Below are positions 43,981 to 54,395 of a DNA stretch of 64,000 nt, one piece after another. This DNA is from Aspergillus flavus. Lineage: Eukaryota > Ascomycota > Eurotiomycetes > Eurotiales > Aspergillaceae. A model generated the notes under the pieces. The model ran no database searches. It was not told where the DNA came from and saw nothing but the letters and a program-made list of their open reading frames with translations. The stretch's first letter is position 1, and the number at the start of each line of letters is the position of its first letter. A program made the position numbers and the translations under genes. The stretch is taken from NCBI RefSeq assembly GCF_009017415.1, contig NC_092407.1:4774001-4838000 (forward strand). Reading direction: 5' to 3'.

Positions 43981-44675
43981 TCAAGGTATTTCATCTGGAT
44001 ATGGGATATGGTATTTGAACGGATTCTGCGAATAGACGAAGGTTGAATTGCTATCCCTTAGGTCACTGTCGTCACTAGTGCTACATTTCCCATCCTTAGA
44101 TGACGATAAATGACCCAACAAGGCTTGTAAGACAGACAATTTAGCACCGAACAAAGATGATCTTCATTAAAGAACAAAAAGTTGGAGCAAGAAAACGCAC
44201 CTCAACAGGTCTTGTATTGTAAACTGTGGAAAGCATATGGGTTGTAGTTTCAATTCTCATAGTAGAAAGGAAGTCAACGTAGTATTGTTATCTACTTACT
44301 AACAGTGTTCAATAGAGAATAGGCTGCGCCAAGTTTGGGAATGTCAGTTCCTGTATACACCAGTGCGCGCATGTCTCCTACAAGTTCTTCGAATTTCAGG
44401 TTTGACTGCTTGAATTCTGGGCCCAGCCATCGAGCCGGGATTCCAGTATGCCCTAGAGCTCGATCCATGTGCTCGTCACCTTCCCTATCACCTTCCTCAT
44501 AGAACCAGATGATGCCTCTGTGATCCGGCGTATATCTTATGGGGACTAGTATGGCATTTGAGCCGGCAAGAGTAATGCCACCGCTGACTTCCTTCAGGGT
44601 TTCGCATTTTGTGCTCATTTTCATATCATTAAAGGGCATGTCCATGAAAAATGAGCAATCATTTAGTTTGTCTGA
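43981..44675 (-). other. In-frame downstream continuation of paralogue 2
   Basis: Open from just after the TGA to 44292 in the frame of the preceding exon, then a donor GTAAGT near 44286 and short exon-like pieces (YNTRPVE near 44215-44195; SKDGKCSTSDDSDLRDS ... FKYHIPYPDE ending at 43981). It could be the true C-terminal half of paralogue 2, or the remains of it. Exon limits here are not secure. Confidence 0.35.
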
Positions 44676-45579
44676 TCATTCCTCGCAAGCAATCACGGCA
44701 TTTCCGAAGAGCCTCCGGCAGCACAGACTAGTACACTTCGTTTCGTCTAAAGCCAACAAAGGCTTCAATGAGAATGTCTTTCGGCCCTTATCTTCAAGCC
44801 CAAATGAGAAGCAAGGTTGGTCAGGCAGTGGTCGAAACGTTAAGCAAATCCAATTCATTGTATGAAGTAGTTCTTCCATCATACCTTTTTTGACTGCCAA
44901 GGTGACCTGGGTTGATGAAGGGCGAATACATACGTATGGAAGTACTGGTTAGGAGATCTGTAAGTGAATCATCGGAAGTTCAACCACTCATTTAACCTAC
45001 TCACCGTATATATATTGGCCGGTGTGACCTAATATCTTTATAATGTGGACAAGAACTTTCATGAAGTAAACCGTACTTTTTGGTCGATCAAGTCGGGATT
45101 TGCAGGGTTCTATTGTGACGATATTACTCGTCTTATGTAGGGTTATCGTATCTAGTGCATTGGACGCATCGATCCCGAATTCTGGAAGCTCCCAGTCATA
45201 TGTCCACGTTTCATACTGATCATCGGCCACCTTTCGTAAACGTCCCTGCTCTGGGCATTTGTTAGTCTCTCATAAAACCGACGATCGGGGATGTGGGACA
45301 AAAAGGCCGCAAATAGATAGTAAGAACCTAAGAGATATAATTACCATCTGTATTGAGGTCGATCTCCTCGACACGGCACACTTGATCGTTAGCATCACGA
45401 TGAACTACAAGAACCGTGACAACTGCTCTATGTCCCTGCTCTGAGCTATTCTTAAGAACTGCTGCTACACCATCTCTCAACACACCATCATCCTCAAGGA
45501 CGTCCTTTTTTGTATACGTTTTTTCCTTCGGAATTGTTGCTTGATTTTTGAGAACTTCTTTAACGAACTTTGGATCCAT
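44676..45579 (-). CDS. Unknown protein, tandem paralogue 2
   Basis: Exons 45579-45345, 45250-45005 and 44944-44676 join in frame (introns 94 and 60 bases) to a 249-aa protein ending ...LFGNAVIACEE. It aligns with paralogue 1 over YDWELPEFGID, HTMNWICLTFR and RRLFGNAVIA, with the last intron at the equivalent point. It lacks the long Ser/Pro-rich start of paralogue 1. After the stop (TGA, 44676-44678) the same frame stays open for over 100 more codons (to about 44288, then possible further exons to about 43981), with sensible composition (ILVPIRYTPDHRGIIWFYEE). The gene may therefore be longer, with this TGA being a nonsense mutation or lying in an unseen intron. Function unknown. Confidence 0.55.
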
Positions 45580-46775
45580 GTCGGACGGGTGTGTGTAGAA
45601 AGTAGCTAATGAGGAGGGAAGCTACCTACGGAAGGCGAAGAGAGAATGTTTACATCGAATTAATGGAAATTTGTATAAGATGACAGAGATCTATGGAATA
45701 TTATATAGTCAAGCGCGTCATCTGTTTACCTGCGCTTGTAAAGATTTTCTCTGGAGATCAGACGTTCGGTTGACCGATTTGATACTGAAACCGGTGGGAT
45801 CGTTGATATACAAAAAGGCCATATAGACAATACCCCGGGTAATGTTTATGGTACACGGCAGATCAGTGATACTATTAACAATGGCTGCTTATGGCTAGGG
45901 AATACCGATCTTTAACAGGGGGACATTCCATGGGTAAAAGGTGAACGGGGTATATTGTGTATTGGGAATTGTTCTTAAAGAGCGGCATGTACGTTGGAAG
46001 AGACAATAGCTGGCATGTTTCATAAAGTTCAATGCGTCCATTATGCGAGTGTTGAGTTTCATAGGATCATGAAACTAGGCCTCTGCCATGTGCCTCGTGC
46101 CCTGATTGGACCAAGGCTGGTTCATATCGTTTGTTACGTTATTGTAATGCAGAGTTAACATGTTCGGTCGAATGCAATACCAATATATACCGATATACTA
46201 ATATATACCCATATAAATGTCTCGATGAAACCAATCAATGGACAGTACAGCGACTTTCATTTATACCCAATTGCGAAAAGTTGATTCTGTTTCTCTTTTA
46301 TGTGGCACCGTGGGACTGGAAACATACTCAGGAGTGGAGCAGAATTTCCGAGCAGAAGTTCCCTGTGGAAACAAGGTATTGAGTCGGGACAAAGCTCTGA
46401 AGCATGCTCAATGGTATGTAGCTATTTGAAGCGTCATTTCACTGGCTAGTCTGTGTTGTGTTCACGTCCCCTTCCAAAAGCCAAGCAGACATTCAGAATA
46501 AAGCCAATAAACTGCCCGGCAACCGGAGACCGTCATGTGTCTATGTCCTGTACGTATTCTTAAACGTCGTCAAAGGAACTAAAACGGAATTGGATCGAGA
46601 TCATGGGAGGATATCGTTGGAGGGTCAATCCGGAGTGACACGTCAAACAGCTTGGACGAAATGCGGGGAGTCTCACGTGGTATGTGTTATATAAAGCGAG
46701 TTAATACTATGGAGCTTCTGAAACTCCCACATCAAGAGAACAGGGATTTCTTATAGACACCTGTAGTAGTTCGAA
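45580..46775. other. Spacer of about 1.2 kb
   Basis: Divergent upstream region of paralogue 2 and the GH31 gene. Short frames at 46131-46694 are not supported. TATATACC-type repeats occur near 46185-46215. Confidence 0.45.
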
Positions 46776-49190
46776 ATGGAAAAATACGTTTTCCCCACGA
46801 AGCCCAAAGCTAATGCGGGTTCGATTGTCTCTGGCCCAAAATATCGCTTTACCGTCCTTACCGATCGTCTGCTGCGTTTTGAATGGGCGGAAGATGGTCA
46901 GTTTGAAGATCGAGCTTCCACTTTTGCCATCAACCGTGACCTTCCAGTCCCCGAGTTTAGAATAATTGACAACGACGGATTAGAGATCATCACAGAGCAC
47001 TTTCACCTGAGTTATGACAAGAAGAGATTCAGTCCCAACGGCATGGTCGCTCATCTGAGCGCGAAAACGACCAAGTATGGAACCGAATGGCGATTTGGGA
47101 CTCCGTCCACTCTCAACTTGGGAGGGACGGCAAGAACATTGGACCTATGCGATGGTCGATGTGACATGGGAGATGGAGTCCTGTCGAAAGCTGGCTTTGC
47201 AGTGATAGATGATTCCGAGTCCATGCTCTTTGATGGACAGGGCTTTGTCGTGAGCCGGCCAGCCGGAGACCGAGTAGATGGATATCTCTTCGCCTACGGT
47301 CGCAATTATAAGGCAGCGATAAAAGCATTTTATGCTGTATCTGGCAAACAGCCAGTCGTACCTCGATACGCTTTAGGCAACTGGTGGAGTCGTTACCATC
47401 CATATCGACAGGAGGAGTATCTCGAACTCATGGACAAGTTCCACAAGATGGATATTCCATTGTCTGTCGCGGTTCTCGACATGGATTGGCATTTGGTGTC
47501 AGATGAGCAAGTGCCACATGCTGGGTGGACAGGGTATACGTGGAATAAGAAGCTGTTTCCCGACCCGGCAATGTTCGCGCGTGAACTTCACGAACGCAAC
47601 CTGAAGATAACATTGAATGACCATCCCCACGATGGGATCCACTCTCACGAAGATTCTTACGAAGAAATGGCAAAGTTTCTGGGTCGCGATACGAGCCATA
47701 AAACCCCGATACTATTTGATTCAACCGACCCGAAGTTTATGGATGCTTACCTCAACATTCTTCACCGAAACCTTGAAGCCGTAGGATGTGATTTTTGGTG
47801 GATCGATTGGCAGCAGGGGCCTTACTCAAAGATCCCTGGAATTGACCCCATGTGGATGCTGAATCATTTCGCTTATCTCGATCATGGACGAGATGGCAAG
47901 ATCCCGCTCATCCTCTCCCGATATGCTGGCCCCGGAAGTCATCGATATCCCCTGGGTTTCTCCGGTGACACAGTGGTGACCTGGGCATCACTCGAGTTCC
48001 AACCAGAATTTACAGCGACTGCATCGAATATTGGGTACGGGTGGTGGAGCCACGATATTGGCGGCCACATTCATGGTGGCCGTGATGACGAGCTTGTCAC
48101 TCGATGGGTGCAGCTGGGAGTCTTTTCACCTATCATGCGACTGCATTCATCATCGTCGCGGTGGATGTCTAAGGAGCCATGGTTGTATAGTGATGAGTGT
48201 CGGTCAGCTATGACACAATTTTTGAGATTTAGACACAGATTGGTGCCATTCCTCTACACACGGAACATAATTTGCGCAAAAGAGGATGAGCCGCTTGTAC
48301 AACCAATGTACTGGGAGTACCCAGGACGCGAAGAGGCATACTCCGTTCCAAACCAATTCATCTTCGGATCTGAGCTGGTAGTCGCTCCAATCGTGCAGCC
48401 ACGGGACAAACGGACTGGCCTGGCATCGGTGAAAGCCTGGCTGCCTCCCGTTGGACAACTCGTTGATATCTTTACTGGCACAGTCTATGACGGGGATCGC
48501 GAGCTGACCTTATATCGGCCCTTGTATGGGTACCCGGTCCTGGCTCGGGAGGGATCAATTATACCTTTAGACGCTTCTCCCAGCAACGGCTGCCTTAACC
48601 CGGGTGCCTTCGACGTTTTCGTCGTGGTCGGTAAAGATGGGTATACTAATGTTCTCGAAGATAGCCGAGATGATAGACTACAGGAGGATGATAATGCCAG
48701 GGATGGAAAGCAACGGGTCTCCACCATCCGATATGCACAGGCCGAAGGAAACCTTACTGCGGAGGTCACCGGCAGAGTGTGGACGTTCTACTTCCTTGGC
48801 ATTACCTCTGTACCACAGAATCTCAGGGTATTGGTTAATAGAATTGACCGAACAGAGGATGCTATTGTGGACGTCTATAGCTATCCGAAAGGACAAAATC
48901 TTAATGTCAGGTGTCCGTACGAGTCGGATGAACGATACGTTATCACTATTGAGCTGGGGCGAAGCCCCCAGCTGAGTGCGATGGATCACATTCCTCGTAT
49001 TGAAGCAATGATCATGGACTACCAGATTGAGTTCCAGATGAAGAACAAGCTGTGGGATGCTGTGCAGGGGTTTCACGACCGGCCTCTCAATGTGACGATT
49101 GGACGCTTGACCGCACTGGGTTATGACGAGGCCATTGTGGGGCCCATTCTTGAGTTGATATTAGCAGATAGTAGAACAGTGAAAGTGTAG
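46776..49190 (+). CDS. Intracellular GH31 alpha-glycosidase
   Basis: An 804-aa single-exon protein of glycoside hydrolase family 31. There is no signal peptide, so it should act in the cytosol. The catalytic nucleophile is Asp344 in WWIDWQQG, where many alpha-glucosidases have a WxDMN form. The general acid is Asp398 in GFSGDTVVTW. Other family motifs are LSVAVLDMDWH, YGWWSHDIGGHIHG, ELVTRWVQLGVFSPIMRLHSS and FLYTRN. The region after about residue 590 is the usual beta-sandwich end. Substrates in this family include alpha-glucosides and alpha-xylosides. The WIDWQQG variant belongs to a less studied fungal and bacterial subgroup, so alpha-glucosidase is only the most likely name. Confidence 0.93.
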   Translation: MEKYVFPTKPKANAGSIVSGPKYRFTVLTDRLLRFEWAEDGQFEDRASTFAINRDLPVPEFRIIDNDGLEIITEHFHLSYDKKRFSPNGMVAHLSAKTTKYGTEWRFGTPSTLNLGGTARTLDLCDGRCDMGDGVLSKAGFAVIDDSESMLFDGQGFVVSRPAGDRVDGYLFAYGRNYKAAIKAFYAVSGKQPVVPRYALGNWWSRYHPYRQEEYLELMDKFHKMDIPLSVAVLDMDWHLVSDEQVPHAGWTGYTWNKKLFPDPAMFARELHERNLKITLNDHPHDGIHSHEDSYEEMAKFLGRDTSHKTPILFDSTDPKFMDAYLNILHRNLEAVGCDFWWIDWQQGPYSKIPGIDPMWMLNHFAYLDHGRDGKIPLILSRYAGPGSHRYPLGFSGDTVVTWASLEFQPEFTATASNIGYGWWSHDIGGHIHGGRDDELVTRWVQLGVFSPIMRLHSSSSRWMSKEPWLYSDECRSAMTQFLRFRHRLVPFLYTRNIICAKEDEPLVQPMYWEYPGREEAYSVPNQFIFGSELVVAPIVQPRDKRTGLASVKAWLPPVGQLVDIFTGTVYDGDRELTLYRPLYGYPVLAREGSIIPLDASPSNGCLNPGAFDVFVVVGKDGYTNVLEDSRDDRLQEDDNARDGKQRVSTIRYAQAEGNLTAEVTGRVWTFYFLGITSVPQNLRVLVNRIDRTEDAIVDVYSYPKGQNLNVRCPYESDERYVITIELGRSPQLSAMDHIPRIEAMIMDYQIEFQMKNKLWDAVQGFHDRPLNVTIGRLTALGYDEAIVGPILELILADSRTVKV

Positions 49191-49493
49191 AGGGAGCAAA
49201 CTCGATAGAGTGATGACCGAAGTGCATGGATGATTGTCGAGTTGAATTACTAGTAGAAGCAAAGATAGAAAACTCCCATTGGCCCCGGGAAGAGGCCACA
49301 GCGCTAGCCTTAACAAGACTAGTCTGGACCCCATTTCGGGAGGATGCTGACGTCACTGATATATTGACTAAAAGCCTTAGGCACCAGAGCTATCTTGATA
49401 GACTGAATACACCGTAGAAATACATTTACAGATAATAACCAAGCCAAAACTCCGACCAGAAAAGAGCAGAAAAGACTCACCGCACACAACACA
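49191..49493. other. 3' spacer with a possible retroelement scrap
   Basis: At 49226-49414 a short frame ends with VTDILTKSLRHQSYLDRLN, which resembles the ADIxTKxL end of Copia-type polyproteins. It is too short to call a transposon. Confidence 0.25.
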
Positions 49494-50087
49494 TTACCTC
49501 TTCCCACCCATAACCCCATACCTCCACCCCAAATACCCAAGAACCCCGGACAAACTCCCCATTCCAGCACTGGCAAAAACATTCCTCCACCCAAGAGCTC
49601 TGAGCAAAACCAACGACGAAACCTCCTCATGCCCCGTCAACTGAAACATCCTCCCATTCCGTCTCGCCAGAACCACCAACCCCGTTACCCCCATCACCGC
49701 ACCCGCAAACCCCCACGTATCCACCTCCACCTGCCCCGGGTTCTCCAGCAATCTCCAACTACGATCTTGCCATTCAATCGGGTCCCATTTCACCAGATAA
49801 TATGGTAGCATGGCAGCCATGGCCCCGAGACCGATGACGGCACCTGTGCCTGTCGATCGCATAAGGAGAGTAGCTGGGGTTGATCCTGGGGGGATGATAT
49901 ATCTGGTGTAGAATTTGTTGTTGGAGGTTGGTTGATAGGCTAGGAGTCCTATTCGAATGAGCCCGTTAGTGCTTCCTAGGAGGGAACCGGCTTGGAAGCT
50001 GCGGTCGAGGACGTGGCTGGTGAGGATGAGTTTGGGGAAGGGTTGGTCTTCGGCGTATTCTGTGTGTGGCCAGAATGTGGATAGCAT
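49494..50087 (-). CDS. Unknown membrane protein, 197 aa
   Basis: A single-exon frame. Several hydrophobic, Gly/Ala-rich segments are visible: about residues 32-50 (weak), 82-99 (AVIGLGAMAAMLPYYLV), 127-143 (FAGAVMGVTGLVVLA) and 172-190 (GMGSLSGVLGYLGWRYGVM). This suggests three or four membrane spans, as in small mitochondrial inner-membrane proteins (Tim17 or complex I B14.7-like proportions). The similarity is only in shape and I do not assign a family. GC content of this gene is higher than its flanks. It is convergent with the GH31 gene. Confidence 0.6.
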   Translation of the reverse strand: MLSTFWPHTEYAEDQPFPKLILTSHVLDRSFQAGSLLGSTNGLIRIGLLAYQPTSNNKFYTRYIIPPGSTPATLLMRSTGTGAVIGLGAMAAMLPYYLVKWDPIEWQDRSWRLLENPGQVEVDTWGFAGAVMGVTGLVVLARRNGRMFQLTGHEEVSSLVLLRALGWRNVFASAGMGSLSGVLGYLGWRYGVMGGKR

Positions 50088-50596
50088 GGTGGGTTTTTGT
50101 AGGAAGATTTAAAGAAAGGAGATTGGAATTATGTATGATATTTTAGAGATGAAAGGTATGTTGTGGTGATTGAGTGGGAGTGCGCTGATGTAGAGTATTC
50201 TCAGTAAGAGGCATGGTATGGACAGCTTGGTCAATCATGTACTAATATAAAGTAAGGCATGGTAGAGATGGAATATCCACGGTGGCACTGGGGTTGCTAT
50301 ATATCATTAGTGCTTATGGTAGGAGTGGAGTCCTACTTTATCTCTTACGAGGTCATCTGACAGCCGTGGTTTCTAATCAGCCCGTCGGAATCTGCCCTCA
50401 TACAACTTAAATATGTTCCATTCTTGGCGATTACATGAGAACATACCTGCATCCAGAAAAAGAACAAAAAGAGAAGAAAAGGTGATGGCAGCAAGAAAGA
50501 CATACCTGAAACTGTTCGTACACCAAGAATATACACCTCGCGATATGACATCAGAAGAAATAGCAGTAGACAGAAACTGCCTAGAAAGACCGATCA
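50088..50596. other. Spacer of about 0.5 kb
   Basis: No gene supported. It holds the upstream region of the membrane protein gene and the 3' flank of the oleate hydratase gene. Confidence 0.45.
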
Positions 50597-52308
50597 TCAA
50601 GCCAGCAATCCAAACACCTCCAGCAACACGTTCGTCTTAACCGGCGGAGGACGCTTCGAAAGTCCCATCAAATTATATACCGCCATCTGAGCGCTACGCA
50701 CACTATATTCCATACTAAAAGTCGTATCGTGCGGGATCTCCACAAACTGACCCACGAACGCCATATTGGTCGCATTATGGGGAACTACCTCGGGACGGTC
50801 AAAGTGAGACCGTTTCAGCAACGATGCCGTGGCCAATGGGAAGATGTAGGGGATAGTGTTAGCACTAGGGAGAATTCTTTCCTGATCGATACCCAGGTGG
50901 CCAAGCACTTCTAATAGTATCTCCTTCCCGCTGCAATCCTGCATCGGCTTGTGCACGAAATTGCCGGGCTTCTCGGGGTCATTGCCATATCCCCAGACAA
51001 CGTGAACGTTGGCCGGTTGGTTGGCGAAGAGGGGCTGAGATGGTACGCTGAGACTTAAGTTCCAGTTGCTTTTAACAAAGGATACCAAGGCCGCTGAGCC
51101 GGGTTCGTTGTGCGTCATCCTTTGGTAGTCTTCGAGGAATGTAGAATCCTTCAAGGTGATGGTGAATGTTACGACCTTGGACTCTTTGATATGAGAACGG
51201 AAGGGCACGGGATTCCCGAATTTCCTGGTAGCCATTCCAGAGACCTTGTTCCATAAGGACCAGTCTTCCATGATTGTATCCTCTAGAGCATCCCATGCCT
51301 CCCATTTGGGTGGTGCATTGTTGGATCCGACCGCAGATCCCGAACTGACAGAGCCAAGAGTAACGATAACAATGTCCATGGGGTCAATAATCACGAGCGA
51401 GGGGCTGTTATCATCGTGGACGAGTTTGATTTCAGAGATTGTCGTTGGGTCGCCCTCCGGGTACATGACGAGATCAGTTACTTTAGCGTTGAACCGGAAG
51501 TCGACGCCTTCCTTCTCCAGATACGCAATTATAGGGAGGATGACGGAATCATGGAGCGTATACTGAGTGCGGTCCAATGCACTGACATTATTGATGTCTT
51601 TGATCTTTTCAAGGTACTTGCGCATGTGTCTCTGGAACTCGACCGCTCCATGTTCGGGTCGCATGGCAAAGCTATGAAAAGTTAACCAAGCCAAGTCGAT
51701 AAAATGAGAAAGATAGGGCCTGCTCACGTTGTAGACCACAGCGTCCAGAAATGGGAGTTAAAGAACGACTCATCAAAAAGGTCTTTGATAGCCTTGTCGG
51801 CAACCGCTTTTTCGCCTTCAACCATGAGCTTGATGAGATCCCATCGGTGTTTAATACCCAAATGAAACTGTCGATCATCGACTTTCTCGAGGCCCGTCGA
51901 ACGCTGTTCTACCAGCCGAGATGATGCAGTAGGCTTCTCCCCTTCCCCGCTCTCAGACGCTCGCACTGCATCCATGATGGACTGATTAGGGTCCCCAGGA
52001 CTGGGAACATAAGATAGAAGGTCCTGGACACAGATATCATGGAAGTATGGAAGACAGGGAGTACGCAGCACGTAGCCATTTTCTGCATCACCGAAGCTTT
52101 GCATCCCTCCGCCAGCGTGTTTATGCTCGTCAAGTAGATGGATATGTTCTCCGGGAACCTTGGCATCGTTGATCAAGTGAACGGCGGCAGCTAGCGACGC
52201 GATGCCGCCGCCAATCAACCAGGCCTGTACATCCCCAGGGTCTCGTCGAGCAGAACTCTCTTTGTGCGTCATTTTGAGTGGACTTTTTCCGAGGACGATT
52301 GGCTTCAT
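50597..52308 (-). CDS. Oleate hydratase (FAD-dependent fatty acid double-bond hydratase)
   Basis: Exons 52308-51728 and 51671-50597 with a 56-base intron, total 1656 bases for 551 aa, the normal family length. The FAD motif AWLIGGGIASLAAAVHLI starts near residue 29. HLLDEHKHAGGGMQSFGDAENGYVLR is the second signature of this family (formerly myosin-cross-reactive antigen). HFWTLWSTTFAMRPEHGAVEFQRHMRKY crosses the splice, which confirms it. TATASLL-type and VGQFVEIPHDTTFSMEYSVRSAQMAVY motifs near the C-terminus are also family features. The enzyme adds water to the cis-9 double bond of oleate to make 10-hydroxystearate. It is common in bacteria and less so in fungi. No membrane segment is present. 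Confidence 0.95.
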
Positions 52309-53265
52309 AGTCCGATTGTGATTGATAGCTCAGAAGGCACAGTGAGTGTATTGTGCGGCCCTGATTTTAAATACCACTGAGAGTTATCATATGACAGCTA
52401 GGACCGAGAAAGCATACATTAACTGTGACATAGTAGGCTAGGACAAATTGGGCTGAGTAGCTCCTGGTGGATGTTGGGGTTTATCATATAGTATCTGGCC
52501 AGACATGTCTCGACTATATCCTGTTTAAAGGTCAGGAGACTCAAGGTCAGCGTTCCTGTGGTTGCCCACACTTGGACCCTTGGTACCGTGGCTGATCCTC
52601 TCGATATAGTTTAAACACCGAATGATTGCATAGCAGTACGTCGAGAATTCTTTTGTAGCTCATGTTATGATCAGCCACCTTCTATGGCAGTGATTTATCA
52701 CTATCGGACGAAGTTATAGCTCATGCGTAATATTCCCATCGACCTCCCTCTTGGTCACCACACCCCCGTTCAAGTGGTGTGACAGATATTGCCAACGCCA
52801 TCAAAGGTTAAAATAAACGCTATCCCATCTAGCCTTCATATAAACACAGGTAGCATCATGATGTTGTCATCAAATTATTGGTGGCTTTCATATTAACAGA
52901 ATTAAAGATCACCTTCAACGAAACACTCGAACCGGATTGGATTTAATGATACTGAACTCTCGTTATGGTTGACACATAACGATAAATGTGGAATTTTAAA
53001 TCGATTCATATGCATTTCGAAATGCTTCAGAATCACTGCAGTGGATGTAGTATTTATGTACAAAAGTCAATGTAAGGCGCTCATTTCGGTAACTGTGGAC
53101 GAAGCTCAATGAATACCCACGACCTCATCCGGTTCAAGCTGAAAGGTGGGTTCGCTCTGCACACAAGTAGAATTTCGAAACCTATCAAATACGCACTCCA
53201 TCTCAAATAATCCGACGTAAGTCACCTGCGCTCTGCCTTTCGGGCTGATTATAGCAATACGTTAG
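52309..53265. other. Spacer of about 0.95 kb
   Basis: Upstream region of the oleate hydratase gene and 3' flank of the cysteine-rich protein gene. No gene seen. Confidence 0.45.
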
Positions 53266-53736
53266 CTATCGCCCTAACGATACAGCAGACGTACTGCGTA
53301 GGGTACACAAATAATGCTGTCGTCGAACCCACCAAATAAAGTTAGGCTCCACATAGGTAAGTGTTCCTTCGGTGCCATTCACCGTGAAGATGAAATGCCG
53401 TCCAAGTGATCGACAGTTGAATGGTCCACCGGGAATCGCTCGAGCAGGAACGCTACCTGGGTCAGATGCGCCGCAGGTCAACGTGTCATTGTATGTTGGA
53501 GATCGCTGAGAGAATGTTGCTTCCACCATATCTGGTGGACCACAGCTGGGACCGCCATGAAGACCCGTTGGAAGGCAGCCACCATCATCGCATCCGCAAT
53601 TGTAAGTGCTATTGTGCCAGGTAAAGTTGGTAATGATGGCGGGAGGGACGTTGCAGGCGTCAGTGCCTTGGCCAGAGGCCAGCTGCGCAATGGATATTAA
53701 GGAGGCCAGGAGGATGTGGAAGACTGAGAAATGCAT
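53266..53736 (-). CDS. Small secreted cysteine-rich protein
   Basis: A 156-aa single-exon frame with a clear signal peptide (about residues 1-22, ends LASG|QG) and eight cysteines in the mature part: DACN, NCGCDDGGC, SCG, LTCG, FNCR and LCT. Sequons for N-glycosylation are frequent (NFT, NST, NDT, NGT). I do not recognise a family. The size, signal and cysteine count fit a small secreted protein of the effector-like or surface type. The last ~20 residues (VRRQHYLCTLRSTSAV) look less regular, so a short 3' intron cannot be excluded. Confidence 0.6.
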   Translation of the reverse strand: MHFSVFHILLASLISIAQLASGQGTDACNVPPAIITNFTWHNSTYNCGCDDGGCLPTGLHGGPSCGPPDMVEATFSQRSPTYNDTLTCGASDPGSVPARAIPGGPFNCRSLGRHFIFTVNGTEGTLTYVEPNFIWWVRRQHYLCTLRSTSAVSLGR

Positions 53737-54395
53737 CTTGTATAAAGTTTAAGAGATATAAAACCCGGTAGTCGTGAGTATCTTGGTCTTTGATCTGGAA
53801 TGTATGTACTCAGTTGGGAGAAGGGCAGTATTTATACCCCGTATTTCAGTTATGGCCCTCTTTTCTGTCTCGTAGTCAACGGGTGTTTTACTTATCGTCT
53901 TTGATGTTGCTATGGTTCCCTCACTCCTGCCTTTCATGTTTAGTTTCTTTCTCTGTCTTACTTCGTGCGCCGGGATACCCGTTCTGTTACTAGGCCGGGA
54001 TTGTCCCCGGCGTAACCTGCAATGGAATTTCATATTTTGGTTCTGGATAGCCCTATTCGCCGTTACAGTTAGTGATGTCTGATGCTGCCTTGCAGATGTT
54101 TCAAAAGCAAGCGACTGTTACATTGTCTTGTAGGCCTGCCATAATCGAGGGACAAATGAAGGGCGGCAGATCTAGAATGTCAAGTTATCACACTGCAGCT
54201 AGAATAGAGTACTAAAAGCATAGTATAAGAGATATGGAGATCCAGAACAACAGCAGCTAACTGGATTACAGGGTACCTAAGCATATGAAAAACAAAACAG
54301 GGATTATGTGGTCTAGCTGTACGTAATGTCACATTAACATAGCACAGGTTACATCCGTGCATTGACAAATAATGTCGGAGGCTGGGAGACCTAGT
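53737..54395. other. Spacer of about 0.65 kb
   Basis: Upstream region of the cysteine-rich protein gene plus the 3' flank of the hydrolase gene. No gene supported. Confidence 0.45.

Noticed and set aside
50413..50640. 75-aa plus-strand frame with charged residues
   Set aside because: Overlaps the 3' end of the oleate hydratase gene on the other strand and has no features.
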